Shown in pieces: positions 1 to 7,953 of a stretch of DNA of 64,000 bases; within the stretch, counting starts at the first letter, position 1; every line of letters begins with the position of its first letter. The translations under genes were made by a program, and so were the position numbers. The notes under the pieces are model-generated. The model was not told the DNA's origin. It ran no database searches and was given only the letters and a program-made list of their open reading frames with translations. The stretch comes from an uncultured Solobacterium sp. (GTDB lineage Bacteria; Bacillota_I; Bacilli_A; Erysipelotrichales; Erysipelotrichaceae): contig URYK01000010.1 in the NCBI GenBank assembly GCA_900552125.1, forward strand, positions 1 to 64,000, written 5' to 3'.

Positions 1-3
1 CAT

Positions 4-51
4 AAAAAAACCTCCCTTCATACTACAGATAAACTATAGCATGAAGAGAGG
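4..51 (-). terminator. Left-facing intrinsic terminator-like hairpin
   Basis: CCTCCCTTCAT (11-21) pairs with ATGAAGAGAGG (41-51) with one mismatch. On the minus strand the stem is followed by seven T (A run 4-10). No minus-strand gene lies to its right, so it looks orphaned; it may belong to a rearranged junction. Confidence 0.4.
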
Positions 52-57
52 AAAGTG

Positions 58-105
58 CACCGTCACACCGTCATAACACACCGTGATATCCGTCATAATG
101 CACCG
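58..105. repeat. Degenerate CACCG-type short repeat cluster
   Basis: CACCG recurs at about 58, 66, 78 and 101, and CCGTCATAA occurs twice (about 68 and 90). The cluster sits exactly where the N-terminus of the following alcohol dehydrogenase should be encoded. Its function is unknown; it could be a decayed junction. Confidence 0.3.
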
Positions 106-196
106 ATTGAATCGCTAGAGGCGCACCGAAGTATCCGCCATTTGCAAAGAAGAGAGAGTAGGAGAGATACTGAAACAAGGTCAGTATAAGAAAGTA

Positions 197-1267
197 TTGG
201 TTCACTATGGTAGTCATAGTGCAAAAGCTAGTGGTTTACTGGATCGCGTTTTATCATCTTTAAAAGAACAAAACATAGAGTATGTTACTTTAGGCGGTGT
301 AGTTGCGAATCCGGAATTATCCAAAGTAAAAGAAGGTATAGCGTTAGCTAAAAAAGAGAATGTAGATTTTATTCTTGCTGTTGGTGGAGGAAGTGTAATT
401 GATTCCGCAAAAGCAATTGGATATGGTGTTGTGAATGAGGGAGATATCTGGGACTATTATGAAAAGAAAAAAGCAGTATCAGGCTGTCTTCCTATTGGCG
501 CTATTGTGACGATTGCAGCAGCAGGAAGTGAAATGAGCGATTCCAGTGTTATTACGAATGAAGATGGCTGGTTAAAACGAGGATTAAGTTCAGATTATGC
601 TCGCTGTCGTTTCGCAATTATGAATCCAGAATTAACAATGACATTGCCTCTGTATCAAACAGCTAGTGGGGCAACCGATATCATAATGCATACGATGGAA
701 CGATATTTTGTGAAAGAAAATTCCATGGACTTAACAGATCAGTTTGCGGAAGGATTAATGCGCACAGTTATGAAACATGCGCGTATTTTAATGAAGGATC
801 CTACCAACTATGAGTCTCGTGCAGAAATTATGTGGGCAGGAAGTAATGCGCATAATAATGTTACAGGAAGTGGAAGCTTTGGGGATTGGGCTTGTCATCA
901 GCTGGAACATGAACTGAGTGGTTTATATCATGTAGCTCATGGTGCAGGATTAGCTGCAGTCTGGAAGAGCTGGGCAATGTATGTATATGAAGAAAAAGTA
1001 TCTCGTTTTGCGCAATATGCAAGAAATGTAATGGGGATATGTGAAGAGGATGATAAAGAATGTGCTATCAAAGGAATTCTTGCGACAGAAGCATTCTTTA
1101 AAGAAATCGGAATGCCTACTTCTATCCATGAATTGGGAATTGATCTAACAGAAGAGGATATTGAAACACTTGCTTATAAATGCAGTTTTCAGAATACTCG
1201 TACAATTGGAAAGTTCAAAGTCTTGGATTTAGAAGATATGAAAGAGATTTATCGAATGGCTAAATAA
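197..1267 (+). CDS. Iron-containing alcohol dehydrogenase, 5' end missing or degraded
   Basis: Group III (Fe-dependent) alcohol dehydrogenase family, which oxidises or reduces short alcohols/aldehydes with NAD(P). The nucleotide-binding GGGSVIDSAKA and the metal ligands (D and H in ATDIIMHT, H in EHELSG, H in AHGAG) are all present. The family normally starts about 25-35 residues earlier, with a beta strand and an FGKG-type motif. The only listed start is TTG at 197, inside the VLVHYGS strand, without a ribosome site. The frame stays open back to a TAG at 116-118 and reads EERVGEILKQGQYKK before 197, which fits family residues, so homology extends upstream without a credible start codon. A decayed N-terminus or an assembly problem is likely. 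Confidence 0.8.
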   Translation: MVHYGSHSAKASGLLDRVLSSLKEQNIEYVTLGGVVANPELSKVKEGIALAKKENVDFILAVGGGSVIDSAKAIGYGVVNEGDIWDYYEKKKAVSGCLPIGAIVTIAAAGSEMSDSSVITNEDGWLKRGLSSDYARCRFAIMNPELTMTLPLYQTASGATDIIMHTMERYFVKENSMDLTDQFAEGLMRTVMKHARILMKDPTNYESRAEIMWAGSNAHNNVTGSGSFGDWACHQLEHELSGLYHVAHGAGLAAVWKSWAMYVYEEKVSRFAQYARNVMGICEEDDKECAIKGILATEAFFKEIGMPTSIHELGIDLTEEDIETLAYKCSFQNTRTIGKFKVLDLEDMKEIYRMAK

Positions 1268-1274
1268 AAATAAT

Positions 1275-1310
1275 TACGGAATGAATTTAATGAGTCATTC
1301 CGTATTTTTT
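1275..1310 (+). terminator. Intrinsic terminator after the alcohol dehydrogenase
   Basis: TACGGAATGA (1275-1284) pairs perfectly with TCATTCCGTA (1295-1304), followed by six T. Confidence 0.85.
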
Positions 1311-1376
1311 AATGAAAAATGTAACTTTATGCTTATGTTATAGTATAATGTTAATTGTCTGAAAAGAGGGTAAGCT

Positions 1377-2216
1377 ATGAAAACATTATATGTGAGTGAT
1401 TTAGATGGGACATTATTAAATAGTGATACGAAACTATCTGATAAAACAAAGAAAATAATTAATCAGTTGGTAAAGAATGGAATGAATTTTACTTTTGCGA
1501 CTGCACGCTCTATCACATCAGCATCTGTTGTGACATCTGGGCTTCAGCTTCATACACCTTTAATTGTTTACAATGGAGTACATATTCTAGATCCCATAAC
1601 GCATGAAGTCTTATATTCTTATTCTTTCCATAAAGATGAAATAAGGAAGATAATGGATGAAATGATACATCATAATATAATTCCTTTTGTATATGCTTAT
1701 ATTGATGGAAAAGAACGAGTAAGTTATATGGAACAGGAACTTCATGACGGGGCAATCTATTATATGGAATCTAGACCATATGATAAACGTTTTCGTAAAG
1801 TTAATACAATAGAAGAATTGTTGGAGGGGGATATATTTTATTTGAATTTTATTCATGATAAAAATGTATTAGATCCAATATATAAGTATTTAACAGATAA
1901 TACTGTTTATACAGTGATTTTTCAACAGGAATTGTATCGTGATGAATATTGGCTGGAAGTAATGCCAAGTGGAGTTTCCAAGGCAAATGCTATTATGAAA
2001 CTGAAGGAATTAGGCGGATATGATCGAATCGTCTCATTTGGAGATGCGAAAAATGATATCGCTATGTTTGAGATTAGTGATGAATGTTATGCGGTATATA
2101 ATGCAATAGATGAATTAAAACAAGTAGCTAGTGATGTGATTGGAGATCATGATGAAGATGCAGTAGCTTCTTGGCTGTTAAAGGAGTTTGAAAGGAAGGA
2201 TATGCAAAATGTATAA
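1377..2216 (+). CDS. Cof-type HAD-IIB sugar-phosphate phosphatase
   Basis: HAD superfamily hydrolase, cytosolic, expected to dephosphorylate sugar phosphates or FMN-like substrates; the exact substrate cannot be read. Motif I is DLDGTLL at residues 8-14, and motif IV is FGDAKNDIAMF near residue 222, with the acidic pair that binds Mg. At 279 aa it has the usual Cof/YbjI length. The ATG has AGAGGG upstream. It overlaps the next HAD gene by 8 nt, so the two paralogues are co-transcribed. Confidence 0.9.
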   Translation: MKTLYVSDLDGTLLNSDTKLSDKTKKIINQLVKNGMNFTFATARSITSASVVTSGLQLHTPLIVYNGVHILDPITHEVLYSYSFHKDEIRKIMDEMIHHNIIPFVYAYIDGKERVSYMEQELHDGAIYYMESRPYDKRFRKVNTIEELLEGDIFYLNFIHDKNVLDPIYKYLTDNTVYTVIFQQELYRDEYWLEVMPSGVSKANAIMKLKELGGYDRIVSFGDAKNDIAMFEISDECYAVYNAIDELKQVASDVIGDHDEDAVASWLLKEFERKDMQNV

Positions 2217-3030
2217 ACTGATAGCTTGTGATTTAGATGAAACACTATTGAATACAGAAAAGGAAATCTGTGAAGAAAATATTCGCGCAATCAAAAAAGC
2301 AGAGGAAGAATATCAGGTTCGTTTCGTACCTGCAACAGGCAGAGGCTATACGTGCATTGATAATGTCTTGCATACACTTGGCGTATATGATGCGGAAAAT
2401 GAGTTTACAATTTCCAATAATGGCGGGGTTGTGACAGAAAATAAAGATTATAAAGAACTATCTTTTCATGCCTTGCCTTTTCCGCTCGCAAAGAAGTTAT
2501 TTGCCTTTGGTTATGAAAAAGATGTCTGTATTCAAGTATTTACCGCAAAGGATGTTTATGCCTTTCACTTGAATGATGAAGAAAGAAAGTGGTTATTTTC
2601 TTTTAAGCCTGATTCAATTGAGTGTGAAGAAGATAATATTGAATTCCTAAAGGATGTTCCAATTACAAAAATATTATTTCAGAATACCAATGTACCTTAT
2701 TTACATGAATTGGCAAAAGAACTTGAACCAATGAGTGATGAAGTATCCATCTCTTTTTCTAGTAATCGATATATGGAATTAAACCTATTTGGTGTAGATA
2801 AAGGACTAGGGTTAAGGGATTTATGTAATTATTTAGGGATTGATTTAAGTGAGACCATTGCGATTGGTGATAATTTCAATGATATTGGTATGTTAAGGGA
2901 AGCTGGTTTAGCTGTGGCAGTAGAAAATGCCGTTGATGAGATTAAAGCAATGTGTGACTATGTGTGTAAAAAGGATCATAATAACGGAGCTGTTGCGGAG
3001 GTAATAGAACGTTTTATCTTTAATAAATAG
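2209..3030 (+). CDS. Cof-type HAD-IIB phosphatase (second paralogue)
   Basis: Begins MYKLIACDLDETLL. The ATG at 2209 has AAAGGAAGG 9-18 nt upstream and is preferred over an in-frame start 21 nt earlier. Motif I is DLDET and motif IV is GDNFNDIGML near residue 223, both with intact acidic residues. It overlaps the upstream phosphatase by 8 nt. The paralogues differ clearly in sequence, so they probably have different substrates. No sugar transporter is nearby to suggest a pathway. Confidence 0.9.
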   Translation: MYKLIACDLDETLLNTEKEICEENIRAIKKAEEEYQVRFVPATGRGYTCIDNVLHTLGVYDAENEFTISNNGGVVTENKDYKELSFHALPFPLAKKLFAFGYEKDVCIQVFTAKDVYAFHLNDEERKWLFSFKPDSIECEEDNIEFLKDVPITKILFQNTNVPYLHELAKELEPMSDEVSISFSSNRYMELNLFGVDKGLGLRDLCNYLGIDLSETIAIGDNFNDIGMLREAGLAVAVENAVDEIKAMCDYVCKKDHNNGAVAEVIERFIFNK

Positions 3031-3124
3031 ATAGAAAGCTTGCAGGTAAATGATTATCTGTGGCTTTTTTATCTTTAAAACTGAAGATGTTTTTTGTATA
3101 ATATTTCTAAGAATTAAGGGGTGT

Positions 3125-3832
3125 ATGATATTGGAGAAAATCGAGAATCGTTTTCAAAAGGGTATACAGGATGGAATTCCGATTGGGTTAGGGTATTTAT
3201 CAGTATCATTTACTTTTGGTATGATGGCTGTATCAAATGGAATTCCTGTGAGTGTAGCTGTAGTGATTTCATTGACCAATTTAACGAGTGCTGGACAATT
3301 TTCTGGTTTAGAGTTAATGCTGGCGCAAGGTTCTTATATGGAATTGGCTTTATCACAGTTTGTGATTAATTTACGCTATGCGTTAATGTCTTTATCATTG
3401 ACACAGAAAATGGATCGTTCTGTGAAAACATACGAACGAGCTTTGATTTCTTATGGGATTACAGATGAGATTTTTGCGGTATCAAGCAGTTCTTATGAAA
3501 GAATAGGAAAATACTACATGGCCGGCTTGATTTTATTTCCTGTGTTCTGCTGGACATTAGGAACATTTTTAGGTGGTGTTGCTAGTACACTTTTACCTGA
3601 AACGATTCGAAGTGCTTTAGGAATAGCAATTTATGGCATGTTTCTTGCCATTATTATTCCTCCTGCAAAGAAGCTGCATGCAGTTCGTGTAGTGTTAGTT
3701 ATTTCTATCCTTTTGAGCTGTTTATTATCATTTACATCTATGAGTTCAGGATTTGCGATTATTTTATGTACATTAATCGCATCAGCTGTAACAGCTTATG
3801 TATTTCCAATAAAGGAGGGAGAACATGAGTGA
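3125..3832 (+). CDS. azlC: AzlC-family branched-chain amino acid exporter large subunit
   Basis: AzlC works with AzlD as a branched-chain amino acid exporter in the cytoplasmic membrane. The protein has the family's KGIPIGLGY-like opening (QDGIPIGLGYLSVSF), the SAGQFSGLELM segment and several hydrophobic helices. ATG at 3125 is close to AAGGGG (3116-3121); TTG at 3131 has better 9-nt spacing and may be the true start. A TATAAT at about 3096-3101 gives a likely promoter. It overlaps azlD by 8 nt. Confidence 0.9.
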   Translation: MILEKIENRFQKGIQDGIPIGLGYLSVSFTFGMMAVSNGIPVSVAVVISLTNLTSAGQFSGLELMLAQGSYMELALSQFVINLRYALMSLSLTQKMDRSVKTYERALISYGITDEIFAVSSSSYERIGKYYMAGLILFPVFCWTLGTFLGGVASTLLPETIRSALGIAIYGMFLAIIIPPAKKLHAVRVVLVISILLSCLLSFTSMSSGFAIILCTLIASAVTAYVFPIKEGEHE

Positions 3833-4124
3833 GTATTTTCCATATATTGTAATTATGGCACTGATTACGTATTTGATTCGTATGCTTCCTCTAACTTTTT
3901 TTCAGAAAGAAATAAAGAGTCAATTTGTAAAATCTTTTCTCTTCTATGTTCCTTATGCGGTGTTAGGGGCAATGACATTTCCCGCAATCTTTAGTTCTAC
4001 AGATCATCTGCCAGCAGGTATAGTTGGATGTTTTGTGGGATTGATCATGGCTTATAAAGAAAAAAGTTTATTAAGTGTCGCAATTGCATCTTGTGTTAGT
4101 GCTTATTTAGTCATGTTAATATAA
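3825..4124 (+). CDS. azlD: AzlD-family branched-chain amino acid export subunit
   Basis: A 99-aa protein with four hydrophobic segments and the conserved YLIRMLPLTF near the N-terminus. It is the small partner of AzlC. The start is preceded by AAAGGAGGGA and lies within the end of azlC, implying translational coupling. A strong terminator follows the stop. Confidence 0.92.
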   Translation: MSEYFPYIVIMALITYLIRMLPLTFFQKEIKSQFVKSFLFYVPYAVLGAMTFPAIFSSTDHLPAGIVGCFVGLIMAYKEKSLLSVAIASCVSAYLVMLI

Positions 4125-4149
4125 AAACATCTCAACTAGAGATGTTTTT
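4123..4149. terminator. Bidirectional intrinsic terminator
   Basis: AAAAACATCTC, a 5-nt loop, then GAGATGTTTTT. It serves azlCD on the plus strand and the convergent XRE gene on the minus strand. Confidence 0.85.
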
Positions 4150-4158
4150 AGTATACAT

Positions 4159-4506
4159 TTATTTCTTATCATTACCTGAACGTTTTTTCGATGTACTTTC
4201 TAAAAATGATAAAAGAAATTGTTTTTGCTCATGTGAAAATAATTTTAAACTTTGATGTAGACGATAATCTAATACATTGTTTCTTTGTTTGAGATCAAAT
4301 AGATATTCGATATCTAAATCTAATACATGAACTAAGTGATATAGATCAATTGCATTCGGTATTCTGCGATTGTGTATATATGAGCTTAATGTCTGTGGGG
4401 CAACGCCAATAGCTTTTGCGACCTGTTTCTGTGTAAGGTTTCTATAAATCATAGCTTCCTTTATCGCAATATTTATTTCATTTTTAAGCTGAATTCTTTT
4501 TTTCAT
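4159..4506 (-). CDS. XRE-family HTH regulator (115 aa)
   Basis: Residues about 10-70 form a Cro/CI-type helix-turn-helix with TQKQVAKAIGVAPQTLSSY as the core. The C-terminal part is short and basic, without a recognised effector domain. It is encoded alone and faces a 34-aa small membrane protein across about 190 bp. An inverted repeat at 4571-4599 in that gap may be its operator. Targets are unknown. Confidence 0.85.
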   Translation of the reverse strand: MKKRIQLKNEINIAIKEAMIYRNLTQKQVAKAIGVAPQTLSSYIHNRRIPNAIDLYHLVHVLDLDIEYLFDLKQRNNVLDYRLHQSLKLFSHEQKQFLLSFLESTSKKRSGNDKK

Positions 4507-4570
4507 AATGTTTTTAACTCCTTATTTATATACTCATAATTTCAGAATAATATTATATACAAAAACATTC

Positions 4571-4599
4571 GCAAATTTAGAAAAAGGTATATAATTTGC
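4571..4599. promoter_or_regulatory. Possible operator between the XRE gene and the small membrane ORF
   Basis: GCAAATT (4571-4577) and AATTTGC (4593-4599) form a 7-bp inverted repeat. A TATAAT (4590-4595, plus strand) overlaps the right arm. This suits a regulator site, but the region is very AT-rich, so chance is possible. Confidence 0.3.
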
Positions 4600-4693
4600 A
4601 CTTTTTTTGAAAAAAGTATACAAATCTTAAATTTTAAGACAAAAGCCTATCTAAGATATATAGAAATTCATATATATGAATGAGGTGTTTAAA

Positions 4694-4798
4694 ATGAAAT
4701 ATAAGTATCGGTATATGAAGAAAACATATATTACATTATTTATTTTCTTACTGATTGGTTTATTGTGTATTGGTATATTAGCTTGGTTTATGACATAA
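4694..4798 (+). CDS. Small single-pass membrane protein (34 aa)
   Basis: ATG at 4694 follows GAGGTG at good spacing. The product has a basic N-terminus (MKYKYRYMKK), then one hydrophobic helix of about 20 residues ending LAWFMT. It fits the pattern of small regulatory or stress membrane peptides, but no family is recognised. It is divergent from the XRE gene and ends just before the hairpin at 4801. Confidence 0.55.
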   Translation: MKYKYRYMKKTYITLFIFLLIGLLCIGILAWFMT

Positions 4799-4800
4799 AA

Positions 4801-4823
4801 AGGTGACGGATCTTCCGTCACTT
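4801..4823. terminator. Intrinsic terminator shared by the small ORF and the PotD gene
   Basis: GTGACGGA (4803-4810) pairs with TCCGTCAC (4814-4821). The minus-strand side continues into five T, so it mainly terminates the PotD gene. Confidence 0.75.
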
Positions 4824-5905
4824 TAATTTGCATTACTTGCGGCTACTTTTACCTTGCTGAATAATTCAGAAATGATTTTTCTGCTGTTTTCATCATATTT
4901 AAATACTTCATCGTTAGGGTTATCTGTTCTAGGAAGATAAGCGTTGATTCCTTCATAATCTCCACCAGGACCACTTAGTTCTTCCATTACTTCCTGATTT
5001 GGTGAAGTATAACCTACATAGCTTGAGTTATCCATTGCGCCTTCATAATCAGAAACAAAGTTAATAAATTCATGCGCAAGATCTACGTTTTTAGCATTTT
5101 TAGGGATAACCATCGCATCACTCCATAAGTTAGTACCTGATTCAGGCATATAGAATCCCATGTTTTCATTTTCACTCATTACATAGGCAGCATCTCCTGA
5201 ATAAATCAAACCTATAGCTTTTCTTCCTTGTGCCATATTATCAATGATTTCATCAGTGACAATATCTGGTTCCATAGTATTTACACATTGTAGAAGCCAT
5301 TCATATGCTTCATTTAATTCTTTTTCATCTGTTGTGTTCATAGAATAGCCTAATGCTTTTAGTGCCATCATGAAAGAATCACGTTCAGAATCATATAAAT
5401 AAATATCACCTTTATATTTTGTGTTTAGGAAGATATTGAACCCTTCTTTTTCAAGGTCGTCTTCACTTACTTTGGTTTTATCATAAACAATACCAACTGT
5501 TCCCCAGAAATATGGTACAGAATATTCGTTATTTGGATCGTAGTCTAATCCTTTTACTCCATCTACTAATTTATCCATACAGTTTAGTTTGCTTTTATCT
5601 AATTTCTGAATCATATCTTCACTAATTAAACGTTCGATCATATAATCACTAGGTACAAGAATATCATAGCTTTCACCACTTGTAAGTTTAATATACATCT
5701 GTTCATTAGAATCAAAGTTATCTAAAACTACTCTTGCCCCTGTCGCATCTTCAAAATCCTGTATAATGTTTTCTCCAGTATATTCTCCCCAGTTGTATAC
5801 ATGTAGTTCTTGTCCTGCGTATTCTTTTTCTGCATCACTTGAACCACATCCAGTGGTTAATACTGCAAGCCCAATTGTCAATAAACCCATTAGTGCCTTC
5901 TTCAT
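4823..5905 (-). CDS. potD: PotD-type spermidine/putrescine-binding lipoprotein
   Basis: Extracellular solute-binding lipoprotein for polyamine import. The lipobox LTTGC ends at Cys20 after a basic hydrophobic signal. The mature protein has the PotD-family VYNWGEY opening and the VPSDYMIERL and GIVYD segments. At 360 aa it is full length. PotD is usually encoded after potABC, but here it stands alone with its own promoter (5970-5997) and terminator. It must use permease subunits encoded elsewhere or bind a related ligand. Confidence 0.88.
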   Translation of the reverse strand: MKKALMGLLTIGLAVLTTGCGSSDAEKEYAGQELHVYNWGEYTGENIIQDFEDATGARVVLDNFDSNEQMYIKLTSGESYDILVPSDYMIERLISEDMIQKLDKSKLNCMDKLVDGVKGLDYDPNNEYSVPYFWGTVGIVYDKTKVSEDDLEKEGFNIFLNTKYKGDIYLYDSERDSFMMALKALGYSMNTTDEKELNEAYEWLLQCVNTMEPDIVTDEIIDNMAQGRKAIGLIYSGDAAYVMSENENMGFYMPESGTNLWSDAMVIPKNAKNVDLAHEFINFVSDYEGAMDNSSYVGYTSPNQEVMEELSGPGGDYEGINAYLPRTDNPNDEVFKYDENSRKIISELFSKVKVAASNAN

Positions 5906-5946
5906 CTTTTTTCCTCCTCAAAAATATTACTATTACTAAACATACA

Positions 5947-5997
5947 GTTTCAAAAATGAAACATAAATTATTATACATATTTTTTACTTTATTGCAA
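5947..5997 (-). promoter_or_regulatory. potD promoter with an operator-like palindrome
   Basis: On the minus strand, TTGCAA (5992-5997), a 16-nt spacer and TATAAT (5970-5975) form a good promoter. Just downstream, GTTTCA and TGAAAC (5947-5962, 4-nt spacer) form a perfect inverted repeat between -10 and gene, a typical repressor position. Apart from this and the terminator at 6223, the gap up to 6261 shows only AT-rich sequence. Confidence 0.6.
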
Positions 5998-6222
5998 TAA
6001 GCTTTTTTGTGTAAGAAATAGGGGTTAAAATTGATATTTTGTATAAAAGGCTTCTCTTACTTTTTCTTTGTTTATCCTTATATATATAGTGTTTTTTTAA
6101 TTTTATAAAAAAACATCTTATTTCTATTCAAATGTTTAATATTAGTAAACAAAAAAATTTATAAAAAAAATTAACTTTATTTTATGGTAAATGAAAAATC
6201 ATAGATTTTGAGGGATTTGGAT

Positions 6223-6254
6223 AAAAAAAGAAGTACCATAAATGATACTTTCTT
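6223..6254 (-). terminator. Weak intrinsic terminator after the SDR gene
   Basis: On the minus strand, GAAAGTA pairs with TACTTC (one bulged A) and is followed by a T-rich run. It lies just past the SDR stop. Confidence 0.5.
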
Positions 6255-6261
6255 GGATGTG

Positions 6262-6999
6262 TTAGATGCTGTATCCGCCGTCTAATGGAATACATGCACC
6301 AGTGATATAATTGGAAGAAGAGCTGCATAATAATAAAATCAGTCCATCTAAATCCTGCCAGGTTCCCCAGCGTTTTGCAGGGATACTTTGTAGTATCTGC
6401 TGTTTATCAGTACCTTCCTGTAGGCGATTTCCTTCATCCATAAATCCTAATGTAATGGCATTGATTTGAATGTTTTGTGAAGCAAATTCGTGTGCCATAT
6501 ATTTTGTCATTGCTTCAATTGCCCCTTTGCTGGTGTAATACGCGCAATAATCAGTTGTATCATAGGGCTGGATACCGCTGGCATTGATGATCTTGCCTCC
6601 GGTTTCTTGTTTTAATAATTGAAGAATAAAAGCTTGTGAAAGTGTAAATGCCGCTGTAACATTAATATCCATGGCAGTTTGAAATGCCTGTCTAGATAAA
6701 GTTAAGGTATTTTCTTTTTTTAAGATACCTGCAAAATTTAATAAGATATCCACATGCCCATAGGCTGCTAGGACTTCTTTCATTAAGGTGCGAATATTGC
6801 CGGGTGTTGTTAGGGATATTTGTACAGAATGATATTTTCTGCCTAAAGCTTCTACTTTCTTCTGTAATTCATCATCGTCTCCAATGCTGACACCAAATAT
6901 ATCTGCGCCTGATTTCGCGAGTGCAATAACGCAGGCATAGCCTAATCCTTGTGAACAGCCGCTGACTAATGCGACTTTTCCTTGTAAGTTAAGTTCCAT
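6262..6999 (-). CDS. Short-chain dehydrogenase/reductase, KduD-like
   Basis: A 245-aa classical SDR with a Rossmann fold. The cofactor motif is SGCSQGLG near residue 14. The NNAG motif is changed to NFAG, and the catalytic S and YxxxK are present (YYTSK). The C-terminal GACIPLDGGYS end resembles 2-deoxy-gluconate dehydrogenases, but the substrate is not established. The N-to-F change next to the active site is unusual. It lies downstream of the MerR gene on the same strand and may be co-transcribed. Confidence 0.85.
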   Translation of the reverse strand: MELNLQGKVALVSGCSQGLGYACVIALAKSGADIFGVSIGDDDELQKKVEALGRKYHSVQISLTTPGNIRTLMKEVLAAYGHVDILLNFAGILKKENTLTLSRQAFQTAMDINVTAAFTLSQAFILQLLKQETGGKIINASGIQPYDTTDYCAYYTSKGAIEAMTKYMAHEFASQNIQINAITLGFMDEGNRLQEGTDKQQILQSIPAKRWGTWQDLDGLILLLCSSSSNYITGACIPLDGGYSI

Positions 7000-7056
7000 T
7001 TCATAATCCTCCTATTATTGGTAGTATGAGAGGATACTTTATCTTTATACAAGGTA

Positions 7057-7869
7057 TTATAGAATTTCCATACGAATATGAGTTACATACTTATTGTGGT
7101 CCTTTTGTGCAATTTCGGCTATCAGATATTCTTCGTAAGCAAAGGTACCTAAAGTTATCTGATGTTTCTTGGCATATTCCAGCATGCGCTGATAAGTTTT
7201 TTGAATAGTGTCATAAGGACCGTTGTGCCATCCGCATAGATAATAGCCTTTTTTACGAATATGTGTATTTTTTTGAATGTCATGGTCAATTATCATAAAT
7301 AAATGAGAGAAGTTGGAATATTCTTGTTTTCTTATATTATCGATTTTGATCATACAGCCAACGGATTCCTGAACAAGAACATTATTTTCCTGACAGAAAT
7401 GGATATATTCCACCATAAAGGAGGCAAAGCTTTTACTTGAAGAGTTTTCTAGATCTTTACTACAAAGTAAAATTTCTTTTGGATACTCTTGAACACTAAT
7501 TTCATCATAGGCATGGGTTACTGCAAATACAGTACTTTCCTTCATATAAACCATCATACGCTTTAAGGCTAATAGCTTTTGGATTTCCTGATCAACTTCT
7601 TCAAACTTTTCTTCTAGCAATTGAAGAAATAAAGCAGGAGTACGCTGTTCTAGAAAGAGTTTGATATCCTTTAAGCTCATGCCCATCTTCTTTAGCTTTA
7701 AGATAACAGAAAAAGTATCGTATTGATGGTATGAATAATAGCGATAACCATGCTCATTGACATAGATGGGAGTAAAGAGTCCAATCTCATCATAGTGAAA
7801 CAAAACATGTTTTTCTACACCACAGATTTTCGCAAATTGACCAGCTGTTAAGTACTTTTCTTTTTTCAT
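7057..7869 (-). CDS. MerR-family activator with effector-binding domain (BmrR-like)
   Basis: Residues 6-75 carry the MerR winged helix: [10 protein letters not shown], then YDEIGLFTP and [13 protein letters not shown] coiled linker (85-120) and a GyrI-like C-terminal domain of about 150 residues follow, as in multidrug sensors such as BmrR. It is divergent from a two-gene ABC exporter, and the intergenic region holds a classic MerR promoter. The likely role is drug- or lipid-responsive activation of that exporter. Confidence 0.88.
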   Translation of the reverse strand: MKKEKYLTAGQFAKICGVEKHVLFHYDEIGLFTPIYVNEHGYRYYSYHQYDTFSVILKLKKMGMSLKDIKLFLEQRTPALFLQLLEEKFEEVDQEIQKLLALKRMMVYMKESTVFAVTHAYDEISVQEYPKEILLCSKDLENSSSKSFASFMVEYIHFCQENNVLVQESVGCMIKIDNIRKQEYSNFSHLFMIIDHDIQKNTHIRKKGYYLCGWHNGPYDTIQKTYQRMLEYAKKHQITLGTFAYEEYLIAEIAQKDHNKYVTHIRMEIL

Positions 7870-7881
7870 ATGATTCTCCTC

Positions 7882-7912
7882 TTGACTATAAGGTTACCTT
7901 ATAGTTTATGAT
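7882..7912 (+). promoter_or_regulatory. MerR-type promoter/operator of the ABC exporter
   Basis: TTGACT (7882-7887) and TATGAT (7907-7912) are separated by 19 bp, the over-long spacer typical of MerR-activated promoters. The spacer lies in a perfect dyad, ACTATAAGGT-T-ACCTTATAGT (7885-7905). The MerR gene starts only 13 nt away on the other strand, so autoregulation is likely. Confidence 0.9.
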
Positions 7913-7953
7913 AATATGGCTTCGAGATTACGTCAAGAAAGGAAGGGATATTT

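Noticed and set aside
58..105. CACCG-rich repeats as a CRISPR array
   Set aside because: Units are too short and irregular and there are no spacers of constant length or cas genes.
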